DNA from: Kocuria varians
GTDB lineage: Bacteria > Actinomycetota > Actinomycetes > Actinomycetales > Micrococcaceae
Length of the DNA stretch: 64,000 nucleotides
Assembly: GCF_006539885.1 (NCBI RefSeq)
Contig: NZ_BJNW01000015.1
Span: 19,732 to 83,731, forward strand
Direction: 5' to 3'
Shown: positions 1 to 8,255 of the stretch, in pieces
Layout of the letters: each line of letters opens with the position of its first letter
Position numbering within the stretch: position 1 is the stretch's first letter
Program-made: the position numbers and the translations under genes
Notes under the pieces: model-generated
Seen by the model: only the letters and a program-made list of their open reading frames with translations
Databases searched by the model: none
Told to the model about the DNA's origin: nothing

Positions 1-1
1 G

Positions 2-1648
2 GCCGAGCTCGGCTACCAGATCCAGGTGGTCTCGCCGGAGGACGAGGAGCGCGAGCTGCTCGAGTCCTTCGACATCGACCTCGACGCCGAGCTCGAGGCG
101 GAGGGCGAGGACGTCCTCGCGCCGCGCCCGCCGGTCGTCACGGTCATGGGCCACGTGGACCACGGCAAGACCCGTCTGCTGGACGCCATCCGGAACACCA
201 AGGTGATCGAGGGTGAGGCCGGCGGCATCACCCAGCACATCGGTGCCTACCAGATCTCCATGGAGCTCGAGGGCCAGGAACGGCTCATTACCTTCATCGA
301 CACCCCGGGTCACGAGGCGTTCACCGCCATGCGTGCCCGTGGTGCCCAGGTCACGGACATCGCCGTGCTGGTGGTGGCCGCGGACGACGGCGTCATGCCG
401 CAGACCGTCGAGGCGCTGAACCACGCCCAGGCGGCCAACGTGCCGATCGTCGTCGCGGTCAACAAGGTGGACAAGCCGGACGCCAACCCGGACAAGATCC
501 GCGGCCAGCTCACCGAGTACGGTCTCGTGCCCGAGGAGTACGGCGGCGACACCATGTTCGTGGACGTCTCCGCCCGCGAGAACCTCAACATCGAGGAGCT
601 CCTGGACGCGATCGTGCTCACCGCGGACGGTGCCCTGGAGCTGCAGGCCAACCCGGACAAGAACGCCCGCGGCGTGGCCATCGAGGCCAACCTGGACAAG
701 GGCCGCGGCGCGGTCTGCACCGTCCTGGTGCAGTCCGGCACGCTGAAGGTCGGCGACTCGATCGTGGCCGGTGCGGCCTACGGCCGCGTCCGTGCGATGT
801 TCGACGAGATGGGCAACACCGTGGACGCGGCACTGCCGTCGCGTCCCGTGCAGGTGCTGGGTCTGTCCACCGTGCCGCGCGCCGGTGACACGTTCCTGTC
901 CACGCAGGAGGAGCGCACCGCGCGCCAGATCGCCGAGAAGCGTGAGGCCGCGGATCGTAACGCCCAGCTGGCGAAGCGCCGCAAGCGCGTCACGCTGGAG
1001 TCCTTCGACGAGGCCGTGGCCGAGGGCAAGATCGACACCCTCAACCTCATCATCAAGGGCGACGTGTCCGGTGCCGTGGAGGCGCTCGAGGACTCGCTGC
1101 TCAAGATCGACGTGGGGGACGAGGTCCAGCTGCGCGTGATCCACCGCGGCGTGGGCGCCATCACGCAGAACGACGTCAACCTGGCCACGGTGGACAACGC
1201 CGTGATCATCGGCTTCAACGTCCGTCCTGCCGAGCGTGTCACGGACCTCGCCGAGCGCGAGGGCGTGGAGATGAAGTTCTACTCGGTCATCTACAACGCG
1301 ATCGACGAGGTCGAGAGCGCGCTGAAGGGCATGCTCAAGCCGGAGTACGAGGAGGTGGAGCTCGGCACCGCCGAGATCCGCGAGGTGTTCCGCTCCTCCA
1401 AGTGGGGCAACATCGCCGGTGCGTACATCACCAAGGGCGTCGTGCGCCGCAACGGCAAGGCTCGTCTGGTGCGCGACGGGAACGTGGTACAGGACAACCT
1501 CACCATCGACTCGCTGCGCCGCTTCAAGGACGACGCCACCGAGGTGCGCGAGGGCTACGAGTGCGGTATCGGGCTCGGCTCCTTCAACGACATCCACGAG
1601 GGTGACATCATCGAGACCTGGGAGATGCGCGAGAAGCCGCGCGACTGA
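2..1648 (+). CDS. infB: Translation initiation factor IF-2 (5'-truncated by window edge)
   Basis: GTPase that places initiator tRNA on the 30S subunit and promotes subunit joining. The gene enters the window already open in this frame, so the start lies upstream; 548 residues are visible and the N-terminal domain is missing. The G-domain signatures are clear: G1 GHVDHGKT (nt 149-172), G3 DTPGHEAF (from nt 299) and G4 NKVD (nt 461-472). The conserved IF-2 C-terminal domains follow to the TGA at 1646. It is followed by rbfA and truB, the classic infB-rbfA-truB order. Identification is certain; only the missing start limits the entry. Confidence 0.98.
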   Translation, partial: AELGYQIQVVSPEDEERELLESFDIDLDAELEAEGEDVLAPRPPVVTVMGHVDHGKTRLLDAIRNTKVIEGEAGGITQHIGAYQISMELEGQERLITFIDTPGHEAFTAMRARGAQVTDIAVLVVAADDGVMPQTVEALNHAQAANVPIVVAVNKVDKPDANPDKIRGQLTEYGLVPEEYGGDTMFVDVSARENLNIEELLDAIVLTADGALELQANPDKNARGVAIEANLDKGRGAVCTVLVQSGTLKVGDSIVAGAAYGRVRAMFDEMGNTVDAALPSRPVQVLGLSTVPRAGDTFLSTQEERTARQIAEKREAADRNAQLAKRRKRVTLESFDEAVAEGKIDTLNLIIKGDVSGAVEALEDSLLKIDVGDEVQLRVIHRGVGAITQNDVNLATVDNAVIIGFNVRPAERVTDLAEREGVEMKFYSVIYNAIDEVESALKGMLKPEYEEVELGTAEIREVFRSSKWGNIAGAYITKGVVRRNGKARLVRDGNVVQDNLTIDSLRRFKDDATEVREGYECGIGLGSFNDIHEGDIIETWEMREKPRD

Positions 1649-1712
1649 CCCGGTCTCCCGCTTGCCCCGGACCTCCGGGCCCGGGGCGAGCGGAGCGAAC
1701 CACAGCGTGACC

Positions 1713-1748
1713 GGGTGCCCGGGATCCTTTGCGGGGTCCCGGGCACCC
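1713..1748 (+). terminator. Long GC-rich stem-loop between infB and rbfA (no U-tract)
   Basis: Bases 1713-1727 pair with 1734-1748 to form a 15-bp stem with a single G-T wobble and a six-base loop (TTTGCG). No T-run follows. It may be a U-less terminator that attenuates readthrough from infB, or an mRNA-processing or stabilising hairpin, because rbfA and truB follow in the same direction. The 216-bp infB-rbfA gap holds no credible small gene. Confidence 0.6.
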
Positions 1749-1864
1749 TGTCCCGCACCGGGGTCCGCCACCGCGGTGGGCCCGCCCAGAACGGGCGCCC
1801 TGAGAGGCACCCGTTCCAGGACTTCGCAGCGCTGATGCGCTGCCAGGACACGAGGAGTTCCACC

Positions 1865-2323
1865 ATGGCGGACGCCGCACGCGCAGCCCGACTGGCCGAT
1901 CGCATCAAGGTGATCGTGGCCCAGGCACTCGAACGCAGGATCAAGGATCCCCGGCTCGGTTTCATCACGGTCACCGACGCCCGCGTGACCAACGACCTGC
2001 AGCACGCCACTCTCTACTACACGGTCTACGGGGACGAGACCCAGCGGGAGGACACCGCGCAGGCGCTGGAGTCCGCCAAGGGCATCCTGCGTGCCGAGGT
2101 GGGGAAGAACATCACCGCCCGGCTCACGCCCACGCTGACGTTCGTCGCGGATGAGATCCCCGCGGACGCCGCTCGGCTAGAGGAGCTGCTGCGCACCGCG
2201 CGCGAGAAGGATGCCCAGGTGGCCGAGCAGGCCCAGGGCGCCCACTACGCCGCGGGGGAGGACGCCTACCGCACCGTGGAGGACGACGACGCGGCCGGCA
2301 CCGAGAACACCAGCCAGGCCTGA
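1865..2323 (+). CDS. rbfA: Ribosome-binding factor A
   Basis: Small KH-type protein of 152 residues that binds the 30S subunit and assists late 16S rRNA maturation and cold adaptation. The ATG at 1865 was chosen because GAGGAG lies about 8 bases upstream and translation from it begins MADAARAARLADRIKVIV, typical of actinobacterial RbfA; the longer in-frame extension back to 1715 runs through the hairpin and is not credible. The conserved segment around DPRLGFITVTDARVTNDLQ supports the family. The last ~35 residues form an acidic, Ala-rich tail. truB starts six bases after the stop, so the two are co-transcribed. Confidence 0.96.
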   Translation: MADAARAARLADRIKVIVAQALERRIKDPRLGFITVTDARVTNDLQHATLYYTVYGDETQREDTAQALESAKGILRAEVGKNITARLTPTLTFVADEIPADAARLEELLRTAREKDAQVAEQAQGAHYAAGEDAYRTVEDDDAAGTENTSQA

Positions 2324-2328
2324 GCCCG

Positions 2329-3390
2329 GTGGCAGAGCGTCAGCACGTCCCGAGCCCGGACCCCTCCCTGCCGAGGGTCGCCGGGCTCGTGGTCGTCGAC
2401 AAGCCCCTGGGCTGGACCTCCCACGACGTCGTGTCGCGCATGCGCCGCCTGGCCGGTACCCGGAAGGTCGGCCACGCGGGGACACTGGACCCGGCGGCGT
2501 CGGGCGTGCTGGTGATCGGCGTGGAGAAGGCCACCAAGCTGCTCACGTACGTGACCGGCACGGAGAAGACCTACGACGCCACGATCCGACTGGGCGCGAC
2601 CACCGTCACGGACGACGCCGAGGGCGAGGTCACGCACACCGCGACACCCGAGGAGCTGGCCGCCGTGACCTACGAGCGCATCATGGCCGCCGTGGCGCGG
2701 CTGACCGGCGAGATCCAGCAGGTGCCCTCCGCCGTGAGCGCCATCAAGGTCGACGGCGAGCGCTCCTACGCTCGCGTCCGCAAGGGCGAGGACGTGGAGC
2801 TCGCCGCGCGGCCCGTCACGGTCCACGAGTTCACCGTCCACGGCATCGAGCGCCGGGGTGCGGGCGACGACGCCGTGCTCGTGCTCAGCGCCACCGTCAC
2901 GTGCTCCTCGGGCACTTACATCCGCGCCCTCGCGCGTGACCTCGGCCAGGCGCTCGGCGTGGGTGGCCACCTCACGGCGCTGCGCCGCACGCGAGTGGGC
3001 ACGTTCACGCTCGAGCAGGCGCACACCCTCGACGAGCTCACCGGGCAGGTCAGCGCCGGGGGCACCGTTGCCACGCTGCCCATCGAGGACGCCGCACGCG
3101 GCCTCTTCCCGGCGCGCGAACTGTCCGCGGCGGAGGCGACGGACCTCTCCCACGGACGCAGGATCTCCGCGAACGAGGAAGCCGCGGACCGTACCCCGGC
3201 CCACGCGTCCACCGACGGCGGCGTCGTCGCGTGCTTCGCGCCGGACGGCACCCTCGTGGCTCTCGCCGAGGACCGTGGCCGCCCGGGGGCCCGCTACGCG
3301 ACGTCGGTGCTCGGCATCGCCGCCGGTGTCGTCTTCCACGAGCAGGACGGCGACGCCGCGCCGGCCGCGGGGGAGCGGGGGCACCCCTGA
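2329..3390 (+). CDS. truB: tRNA pseudouridine(55) synthase
   Basis: Makes pseudouridine 55 in the T-loop of tRNAs. The 353-residue protein has the TruB signatures KPLGWTSHDVV near residue 25 and GHAGTLDPAASGVL, in which Asp54 is the predicted catalytic nucleophile. It starts at GTG 2329, five bases after the rbfA stop. The C-terminal third carries the actinobacterial TruB C-terminal region, giving a protein somewhat longer than E. coli TruB. Its TGA overlaps the ATG of the next gene by one base (TGATG), indicating translational coupling. Confidence 0.97.
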   Translation: MAERQHVPSPDPSLPRVAGLVVVDKPLGWTSHDVVSRMRRLAGTRKVGHAGTLDPAASGVLVIGVEKATKLLTYVTGTEKTYDATIRLGATTVTDDAEGEVTHTATPEELAAVTYERIMAAVARLTGEIQQVPSAVSAIKVDGERSYARVRKGEDVELAARPVTVHEFTVHGIERRGAGDDAVLVLSATVTCSSGTYIRALARDLGQALGVGGHLTALRRTRVGTFTLEQAHTLDELTGQVSAGGTVATLPIEDAARGLFPARELSAAEATDLSHGRRISANEEAADRTPAHASTDGGVVACFAPDGTLVALAEDRGRPGARYATSVLGIAAGVVFHEQDGDAAPAAGERGHP

Positions 3391-3761
3391 TGCTGTGGGG
3401 ATACGACGGCTGGTTCTGGGCCTCGGTGGTGCTGGGGACGATCTCGTGCGTGCTGTGCGTCGTGCAGACGCTGCGCGGACGGGCCCCGGACGACTACACC
3501 CAGGGGTCCGTGCTGCTGCTCGAGGCGTTTTTGCTGGTCTACGGGGTGGGCTCACTGCTGCTGCCCGTCCTGGGGCCGTCGCCGTCCGGGAGCCTGCTCG
3601 AGTACTGGGGCTACCTGCTCACCGCGCTGCTGATCCCGGCGGGCACCTTCATCTGGTCCCTCGTGGAGCGCTCGCGGTGGTCCACCCTGATCCTGGCGGC
3701 CGCGGGCCCCGTGGTGGTCGTGATGGTCTACCGCATGAACTTCATCTACTACTACCAGTGA
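3390..3761 (+). CDS. Small integral membrane protein, unknown function
   Basis: 123 residues starting at the ATG that overlaps the truB stop codon. Four hydrophobic stretches (roughly residues 7-25, 40-58, 66-85 and 97-116) predict a four-helix membrane protein with almost no soluble part; it ends in Tyr-rich NFIYYYQ. I do not recognise a named family. The position between truB and ribF, coupled to truB and followed by another membrane protein gene, suggests an operon passenger conserved in the lineage rather than a part of pseudouridylation. Reality of the gene rests on overlap, codon use and membrane-like composition. Confidence 0.8.
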   Translation: MLWGYDGWFWASVVLGTISCVLCVVQTLRGRAPDDYTQGSVLLLEAFLLVYGVGSLLLPVLGPSPSGSLLEYWGYLLTALLIPAGTFIWSLVERSRWSTLILAAAGPVVVVMVYRMNFIYYYQ

Positions 3762-3808
3762 CCCGCGCGGCGCCGCGCTGTCGCGGTACGGCTGACGAAA
3801 GGACGGAC

Positions 3809-4276
3809 ATGGACCCCGAGTCCTCCCACTCCACGCTGCAGAAGCGGTTCGGGTGCTCGATGCGCACCCGCCGCACGGACCGCAAGAGCTCCGGCTTCGG
3901 GCGGGTGCTGATCGTGGTCTACGGGGTCTTCTCGCTCTCCGCCGGGGTGCGTTCGCTCTACCAGCTCGTGACCGAGTTCTCGGTGGCCCCGGTGGCGATC
4001 CTGCTCTCCACGCTTTCCGCCGCGATCTACGTGCTCGCCACGGTGGCCCTCACGAAGACCGGGGCCGGGTGGCACCGCGTGGCTACATGGGCCGTCGCGG
4101 CCGAGCTCGTGGGCGTGCTGGGCGTGGGCCTGCTGAGCCTGGCCGAGCCGCAGCTGTTCCCCAAGGCCAGCGTCTGGTCGAACTTCGGCGCGGGGTACGG
4201 CTACGTGCCTCTGGTGCTGCCCGTGGTGGGTCTCGTGTGGCTGCGGCTGACACGGCCCTCCCGCGGTGAGCGGTAG
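3809..4276 (+). CDS. Membrane protein, unknown function
   Basis: 155 residues from ATG 3809, preceded by GAAAGGA at a suitable distance. The N-terminus is polar and basic (about 27 residues), followed by four hydrophobic segments near residues 30-48, 53-78, 90-112 and 130-147. It resembles the preceding gene in general design (four helices, small loops) but not in sequence. No catalytic or binding motif is visible. Expression with truB or ribF is likely from the same-strand spacing, but function cannot be assigned from sequence. Confidence 0.75.
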   Translation: MDPESSHSTLQKRFGCSMRTRRTDRKSSGFGRVLIVVYGVFSLSAGVRSLYQLVTEFSVAPVAILLSTLSAAIYVLATVALTKTGAGWHRVATWAVAAELVGVLGVGLLSLAEPQLFPKASVWSNFGAGYGYVPLVLPVVGLVWLRLTRPSRGER

Positions 4277-4321
4277 GCTCTAAACGGTGCGCCCCGCACC
4301 CCACGAACGACGAGGAGAGCT

Positions 4322-5335
4322 GTGATTCGCTGGAGAAGCCTGGACGAGATCACTCCCGATTTCGGTCCCTCGGTGGTGACGATCGGGAACTTCGACGGTG
4401 TCCACCGCGGACACCAGCAGGTCTTCGCGCGCCTGCTCGAGACCGCCCGCTCCCACAATGCGCACTCCGTGGTCGTCACGTTCGACCCCCACCCGGCCCT
4501 CGTGCACCGACCCGACTCCCACCCGGGTCTGATCATGGGGCCCGAGGACAAGCTGGACGCGCTCGAGGAGACCGGCGTGGACGCCGTCCTCGTGCTGCCC
4601 TACAGCCTCGAGTTCTCCGAGCTCACCCCGCAGCAGTTCGTGGTGGACTACCTCGTGAGGCCGCTGGGCGCCGTGTGCCTGGTGATCGGCTCGGACGTCC
4701 GCCTGGGCCGCGACAACTCGGGAGACCTGGACGCACTTGCGGCCCTGGGGCGGAAGCACGGTTTCGAGGTCGTGGTCGTCGACGACGTCCCCGGTACCGC
4801 GCCGTCGGGGGAGGATCCCCAGGACCAGCCCGTGGGACGCCACACCGAGCGCCGCTGCTCCTCCACCTGGGTGCGCTCGTGCCTGGAGGCTGGGGACGTG
4901 AAAGGGGCCGCGCAGCTGCTCGGCCGGCCGCACCGCATGCGTGGTGAAGTGGTCCACGGGGCCGCCCGCGGCCGCGAACTCGGTTTCCCCACGGCCAACC
5001 TGGCGCCGGAGGCTTCCGGGTTCATCCCGGCCGACGGCGTCTACGCGGGGTGGCTCGTGCAGAAGGACGGCACCCGCTGGCCCACCGCCATCTCGGTGGG
5101 GTCCAACCCCACGTTCGACGGCGTCGCCCGCCAGGTCGAGGCCCACGTGATCGACCGCCCGGAGGAGGCCGTGGAGGACTTCGACCTCTACGGCAGCACC
5201 GTGGTGGTGGAGTTCGTGGAGCGCCTGCGGGGCATGGTGGCCTACCGCGGCATCGACGCCCTGGTGGCGCAGATGCGCGAGGACGTCAGCCGCTCCCGCG
5301 AGATCCTGCGCGGAGAGGGCCGCGGGACCGACTGA
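4322..5335 (+). CDS. ribF: Bifunctional riboflavin kinase / FAD synthetase
   Basis: Converts riboflavin to FMN and then FAD. The 337-residue protein has the N-terminal nucleotidyltransferase (FMN adenylyltransferase) domain with the GNFDGVHRGH motif near residue 22 and a C-terminal flavokinase domain (from about residue 200, including GRELGFPTANL). The GTG start at 4322 has GAGGAG eight bases upstream. A -10-like TAGGCT around 4272-4277 could give ribF its own promoter. The converging aldo/keto reductase ends 18 bases downstream. No FMN riboswitch is visible upstream. Confidence 0.97.
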   Translation: MIRWRSLDEITPDFGPSVVTIGNFDGVHRGHQQVFARLLETARSHNAHSVVVTFDPHPALVHRPDSHPGLIMGPEDKLDALEETGVDAVLVLPYSLEFSELTPQQFVVDYLVRPLGAVCLVIGSDVRLGRDNSGDLDALAALGRKHGFEVVVVDDVPGTAPSGEDPQDQPVGRHTERRCSSTWVRSCLEAGDVKGAAQLLGRPHRMRGEVVHGAARGRELGFPTANLAPEASGFIPADGVYAGWLVQKDGTRWPTAISVGSNPTFDGVARQVEAHVIDRPEEAVEDFDLYGSTVVVEFVERLRGMVAYRGIDALVAQMREDVSRSREILRGEGRGTD

Positions 5336-5353
5336 GCCCCGCGGCCGCCCGGG

Positions 5354-6223
5354 TCACTGCTCCTCGTGCACCGCAGGGTCGAATCCGGAACCGCTGATGC
5401 CGGTGTGCATCATGCGCAGCCGCTCCATCTGCTCGTCCGTGAGCTCCCAGTCGAAGACGTCGATGTTCTCCGCCATGCGCCCCGTGTCCGAGGACTTGGG
5501 AATGGGGACGATCCCGGACTGCACGTGCCAGCGCAGCACCACCTGCGCGGGTGTGCGGCCCTGACGGCGAGCGATCTCCGCGAGCCACTCGTTCTGCAGC
5601 AGGTCGGTCTTGCGCCCCAGCGGCGACCATGCCTGGGTGAGGATCCTGTGCTCCTCGTGGAAGCGGCGCAGGGCCTCCTGCTGGTACTGCGGGTGCAGCT
5701 CCACCTGGTTCACCACGGGCATCTCGCCGGTCTCGCGCTCCAGGCGCAGCAGGTGCTCGGGCAGGAAGTTCGACACGCCCACCGAGCGCACGAGCCCCTC
5801 CTCCCGCGCGCGCAGCATCTCCCGCCAGGTGGGCACGTAGCGGTCGGTGACCGGGTTCGGCCAGTGAATCAGGTAGAGGTCCAGGTAGTCGGTGCCCAGA
5901 CGTTCGAGCGTGCCCTCCAGGGAGCGGCGCACGGAGTCGGCGCCCTGGTCCCGGCCGGGGATCTTGGAGGCGAGGAAGAGCTCCTCGCGCGGTACTTCGC
6001 TGTAGCGCACACCTTGCCCCACACCGCGCTCGTTGCCGTAGTTCACGGCCGTGTCGATCAGCCGGTAGCCGCGCCACACGGCCTCGGGGATCAGCTCCTC
6101 GGCCTGGGCGTCGTCCATGGGGTAGGTCCCGAAGCCGAGCTGGGGGATCCGCCTGCCGTCCCGCAGGACGTGCCAGGGGACGTCCGGTGCGGCGTCCCTG
6201 AGGTCCTTGGTCTTCTCGCTCAT
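5354..6223 (-). CDS. Aldo/keto reductase
   Basis: NAD(P)H-dependent reductase of 289 residues and the AKR5-like 2,5-diketo-gluconate reductase type. The catalytic tetrad can be seen in order: Asp and Tyr in DTAVNYGNE, Lys in ASKIPG and His in LIHWPNP; the nucleotide-binding PIPKSSD segment lies near the C-terminus. The start ATG (complement 6221-6223) is preceded by AGGAA. It is transcribed on the minus strand downstream of luxS-mtnN, separated by 81 bases, so it may be read through from them or have its own promoter. The substrate cannot be deduced. Confidence 0.93.
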   Translation of the reverse strand: MSEKTKDLRDAAPDVPWHVLRDGRRIPQLGFGTYPMDDAQAEELIPEAVWRGYRLIDTAVNYGNERGVGQGVRYSEVPREELFLASKIPGRDQGADSVRRSLEGTLERLGTDYLDLYLIHWPNPVTDRYVPTWREMLRAREEGLVRSVGVSNFLPEHLLRLERETGEMPVVNQVELHPQYQQEALRRFHEEHRILTQAWSPLGRKTDLLQNEWLAEIARRQGRTPAQVVLRWHVQSGIVPIPKSSDTGRMAENIDVFDWELTDEQMERLRMMHTGISGSGFDPAVHEEQ

Positions 6224-6304
6224 CTGTTCCTCGTCTTCCTCGTGGTCGTGCCGGGCGGTCGTGCCGGCGGGTGGGCTTGCCTCGCAGGGTATCCCGCGGT
6301 GCGG

Positions 6305-7045
6305 TCAGTGCTCTCGGGGCAGTCCGCGCAGCAGCTGCCGGACGGCGGCCGCGCTGATCGCGGCCACGGTGTCGATCTCCAGGTGGAACTGCTGGTCCGC
6401 GGCGGGTCCGCACAGGTCCGAGATGCTGCGCAGCGCCAGGAACTCGCGCCCGCGGGCGTGGCAGACCTGCGCCAGCGCGGTGGTCTCCATGTCGGTGCTC
6501 AGCGCCCCGGGGAACGTCTCCCGCGTGGCACCCACGTTCTCCGCGGTCACGAACGAGCCGCCCGAGAGCATCTCGCCCCGCCACAGTGCGTGCCCCTCGG
6601 CGGCGATGAGGGTGCTCGCCGCAGCCATGAGGGTTTCCGACGCCGCGTAGGACGCGGGCATGCCCGGCACCTGTCCCGGTGCGTAGCCGAACGCGGTGGC
6701 GTCCGCGTCCGTGTAGCGGAACCGTGTGCCGACCACCAGGTCTCCCACGTTCACGTCCGCGCGCAGACCGCCGGCGGATCCGGCCGAGACGACCACGGAG
6801 GGCTCGAAGAGCTCCAGCACCGTGCCCAGCGCGGAGGCCGCGTTGACGAGCCCGATCCCGGTGCGCACCAGCAGGACGGGCCGGCCGTCGAGCTCCAGCG
6901 CGTGGACGTCCGCACCCCCCACCAGTTGCGGGGACGCGCTGCGGGCGTCCGCGGCGTCGAGGAACGGCTGCGCCTCGTCCGGCATGGCGACGAAGACGGC
7001 GGGTGCTCCCACGCAGGCGGCGAACGCGGCGGCGTCGTCCGTCAT
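6305..7045 (-). CDS. mtnN: 5'-methylthioadenosine/S-adenosylhomocysteine nucleosidase-type protein
   Basis: Nucleosidase predicted to remove adenine from S-adenosylhomocysteine and methylthioadenosine; its product S-ribosylhomocysteine is the LuxS substrate. 246 residues. Family features include VSAGSAGGL, the [14 protein letters not shown] segment with the ribose-binding Met-Glu, and SDLCG containing the catalytic Asp. The ATG at 7045 overlaps the luxS TGA by four bases (ATGA), giving luxS-mtnN coupling and strongly supporting the pathway assignment. The sequence is divergent from E. coli Pfs, so other phosphorylase/nucleosidase specificity cannot be excluded. Confidence 0.88.
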   Translation of the reverse strand: MTDDAAAFAACVGAPAVFVAMPDEAQPFLDAADARSASPQLVGGADVHALELDGRPVLLVRTGIGLVNAASALGTVLELFEPSVVVSAGSAGGLRADVNVGDLVVGTRFRYTDADATAFGYAPGQVPGMPASYAASETLMAAASTLIAAEGHALWRGEMLSGGSFVTAENVGATRETFPGALSTDMETTALAQVCHARGREFLALRSISDLCGPAADQQFHLEIDTVAAISAAAVRQLLRGLPREH

Positions 7046-7500
7046 CGCGTGACCTCGTCCCACGCGGCGCGCTGCGCGAGGAAGCCGCGGACGGCGTCCT
7101 GCGCCGCGCTCAGGCTGTGGTTGGCGCCCCAGCCGCACTGCACCTCGTTGGCCGCGGGGACCTCCGTGGCGTCCAGGATGTCCTGGAACGTGCGGGCGAG
7201 CAGGTCCTCGAACTCGGAGGTCTCCACGCCGAGCATGAGGGCGTAGAACCCCGTCTGGCAGCCCATGGGGGAGAAGTCGATCAGCGCGTCCGTGTGGTTG
7301 CGCATGTGCTCGGCCGTGAGGTGCTCGATGGAGTGCACGGCCGCCATGTCCAGGTGGTCCTGGTTGGGCTGGGTGAAGCGGACGTCGTACTTCACGAGCG
7401 TGTCACCGCCCGGCAGCTGCTTGCGGTCCGCGATCCGCACGTAGGGCGCGGCCACGGTGCGGTGGTCCAGGTTGAATGATTCGACGTTCATCTTCTGCAT
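7042..7500 (-). CDS. luxS: S-ribosylhomocysteine lyase (AI-2 synthase)
   Basis: Cleaves S-ribosylhomocysteine to homocysteine and DPD, the AI-2 precursor. The 152-residue protein has the metal site motif HSIEH (His56, Glu59, His60), catalytic Cys81 in MGCQTGFY and the third metal ligand Cys122 in [10 protein letters not shown] chose the start at 7500 (MQKMNVESF) because GGAAG lies about nine bases upstream; MGGM at 7509 and MNVESF at 7491 are alternatives. The open frame extends further upstream, but the extra residues are not LuxS-like. The stop is coupled to mtnN. Confidence 0.96.
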   Translation of the reverse strand: MQKMNVESFNLDHRTVAAPYVRIADRKQLPGGDTLVKYDVRFTQPNQDHLDMAAVHSIEHLTAEHMRNHTDALIDFSPMGCQTGFYALMLGVETSEFEDLLARTFQDILDATEVPAANEVQCGWGANHSLSAAQDAVRGFLAQRAAWDEVTR

Positions 7501-7535
7501 GCCGCCCATTCTTCCAGGCGGGGCGGACACGCAGA

Positions 7536-7541
7536 ACGGTA
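7536..7541 (-). promoter_or_regulatory. Candidate -10 for luxS-mtnN
   Basis: On the minus strand TACCGT fits the actinobacterial TANNNT -10 consensus and would give a leader of about 30 bases before luxS. No good -35 is seen. The divergent rpsO promoter lies about 40 bases away. Confidence 0.4.
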
Positions 7542-7575
7542 CGGCGCACGGAGACCGCCCCCTTGACCGATCCGT

Positions 7576-7581
7576 TACACT
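7576..7581 (+). promoter_or_regulatory. Candidate -10 for rpsO
   Basis: TACACT fits TANNNT and predicts a transcript start near 7588, giving an rpsO leader of about 107 bases containing the 7619-7636 palindrome. The TTGACC at 7563 is too close to be its -35. Confidence 0.4.
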
Positions 7582-7618
7582 GGTTGACGGTCTGACTGCG
7601 GTCCGTGGCGGTCGGGCC

Positions 7619-7636
7619 CCGGGAGCATGCTCCCGG
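7619..7636. repeat. Perfect 18-bp palindrome in the rpsO leader
   Basis: CCGGGAGCATGCTCCCGG is its own reverse complement. It lies in the predicted rpsO 5' leader, where S15 autoregulatory structures occur in other bacteria. The core GGAGCATGCTCC recurs in the hairpin after rnj (16041-16052). Confidence 0.65.
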
Positions 7637-7694
7637 ACCCCGGGCGGGAATCTCACGCACCGGGCGGACACGGTACTGACTCGAGGAGTTAACC

Positions 7695-7964
7695 ATGGCC
7701 CTGGATGCCGCGATCAAGAACCAGATCATCACCGAGTACGCGACGCACGAGGGCGACACCGGTTCGCCCGAGGTCCAGATCGCCGTGCTGTCTCGCCGGA
7801 TCTCCGATCTGACCGAGCACCTGAAGACGCACAAGCACGACCACCACACCCGCCGCGGCCTGATGGCCCTGGTCGGTCGTCGTCGTCGCATGCTGGACTA
7901 CCTGCGTCGCACCGACATCGCCCGCTACCGTGCGCTCATCGAGCGCCTCGGCCTGCGCAAGTGA
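7695..7964 (+). CDS. rpsO: 30S ribosomal protein S15
   Basis: Primary 16S rRNA-binding protein of the 30S platform. It has 89 residues, exactly the family length, with the S15 signature from [16 protein letters not shown] through [28 protein letters not shown] 7695 is preceded by GAGGAG. It is followed by pnp, the conserved rpsO-pnp arrangement in bacteria, with a 291-bp gap that contains a stem-loop. Confidence 0.98.
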   Translation: MALDAAIKNQIITEYATHEGDTGSPEVQIAVLSRRISDLTEHLKTHKHDHHTRRGLMALVGRRRRMLDYLRRTDIARYRALIERLGLRK

Positions 7965-7977
7965 TGTGACCCAGGGA

Positions 7978-8012
7978 CTTCCCCGCACCTGCTTCCGGGA
8001 GGCGCGGGGAAG
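7978..8012 (+). terminator. Stem-loop after rpsO, upstream of pnp
   Basis: CTTCCCCGC (7978-7986) pairs perfectly with 8004-8012; the 17-base interior can fold further. No T-run follows. It lies 14 bases after the rpsO stop and 240 bases before pnp, so it may attenuate readthrough or be an RNase III target controlling pnp as in E. coli. The rest of the 291-bp gap shows no gene. Confidence 0.5.
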
Positions 8013-8255
8013 CACCGCACCCGGCGCTGCTCGAGACGAGCACCGCCAGGGGCCGCCCCCGAGCTGCCCACCCGCGGCGATCGCCGCCCGGTACCACCGG
8101 AGCGGATCCCGCAGAACCACAACGTTCCACGCGCCCGCGCAGCATGTCGCGGTCCTCGACAGTGGCCTTCGCAACGCACCCCGCGCTGCGAGCGCCTCGA
8201 TCGAAGACCGGTGTGTCGCGCGGGTCGCGTACCACCGAGAAACAGGAGGTGACCC

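Noticed and set aside
4277..4321. FMN riboswitch upstream of ribF
   Set aside because: The gap is only 45 bases and lacks the conserved FMN aptamer blocks.
5366..7246. Plus-strand 626-codon frame opposite the reductase, mtnN and luxS
   Set aside because: It runs across three well-supported minus-strand genes with clear catalytic motifs and has no motif of its own.
7563..7568. TTGACC as the rpsO -35
   Set aside because: It is only seven bases before the TACACT -10, too close for a sigma-A promoter.
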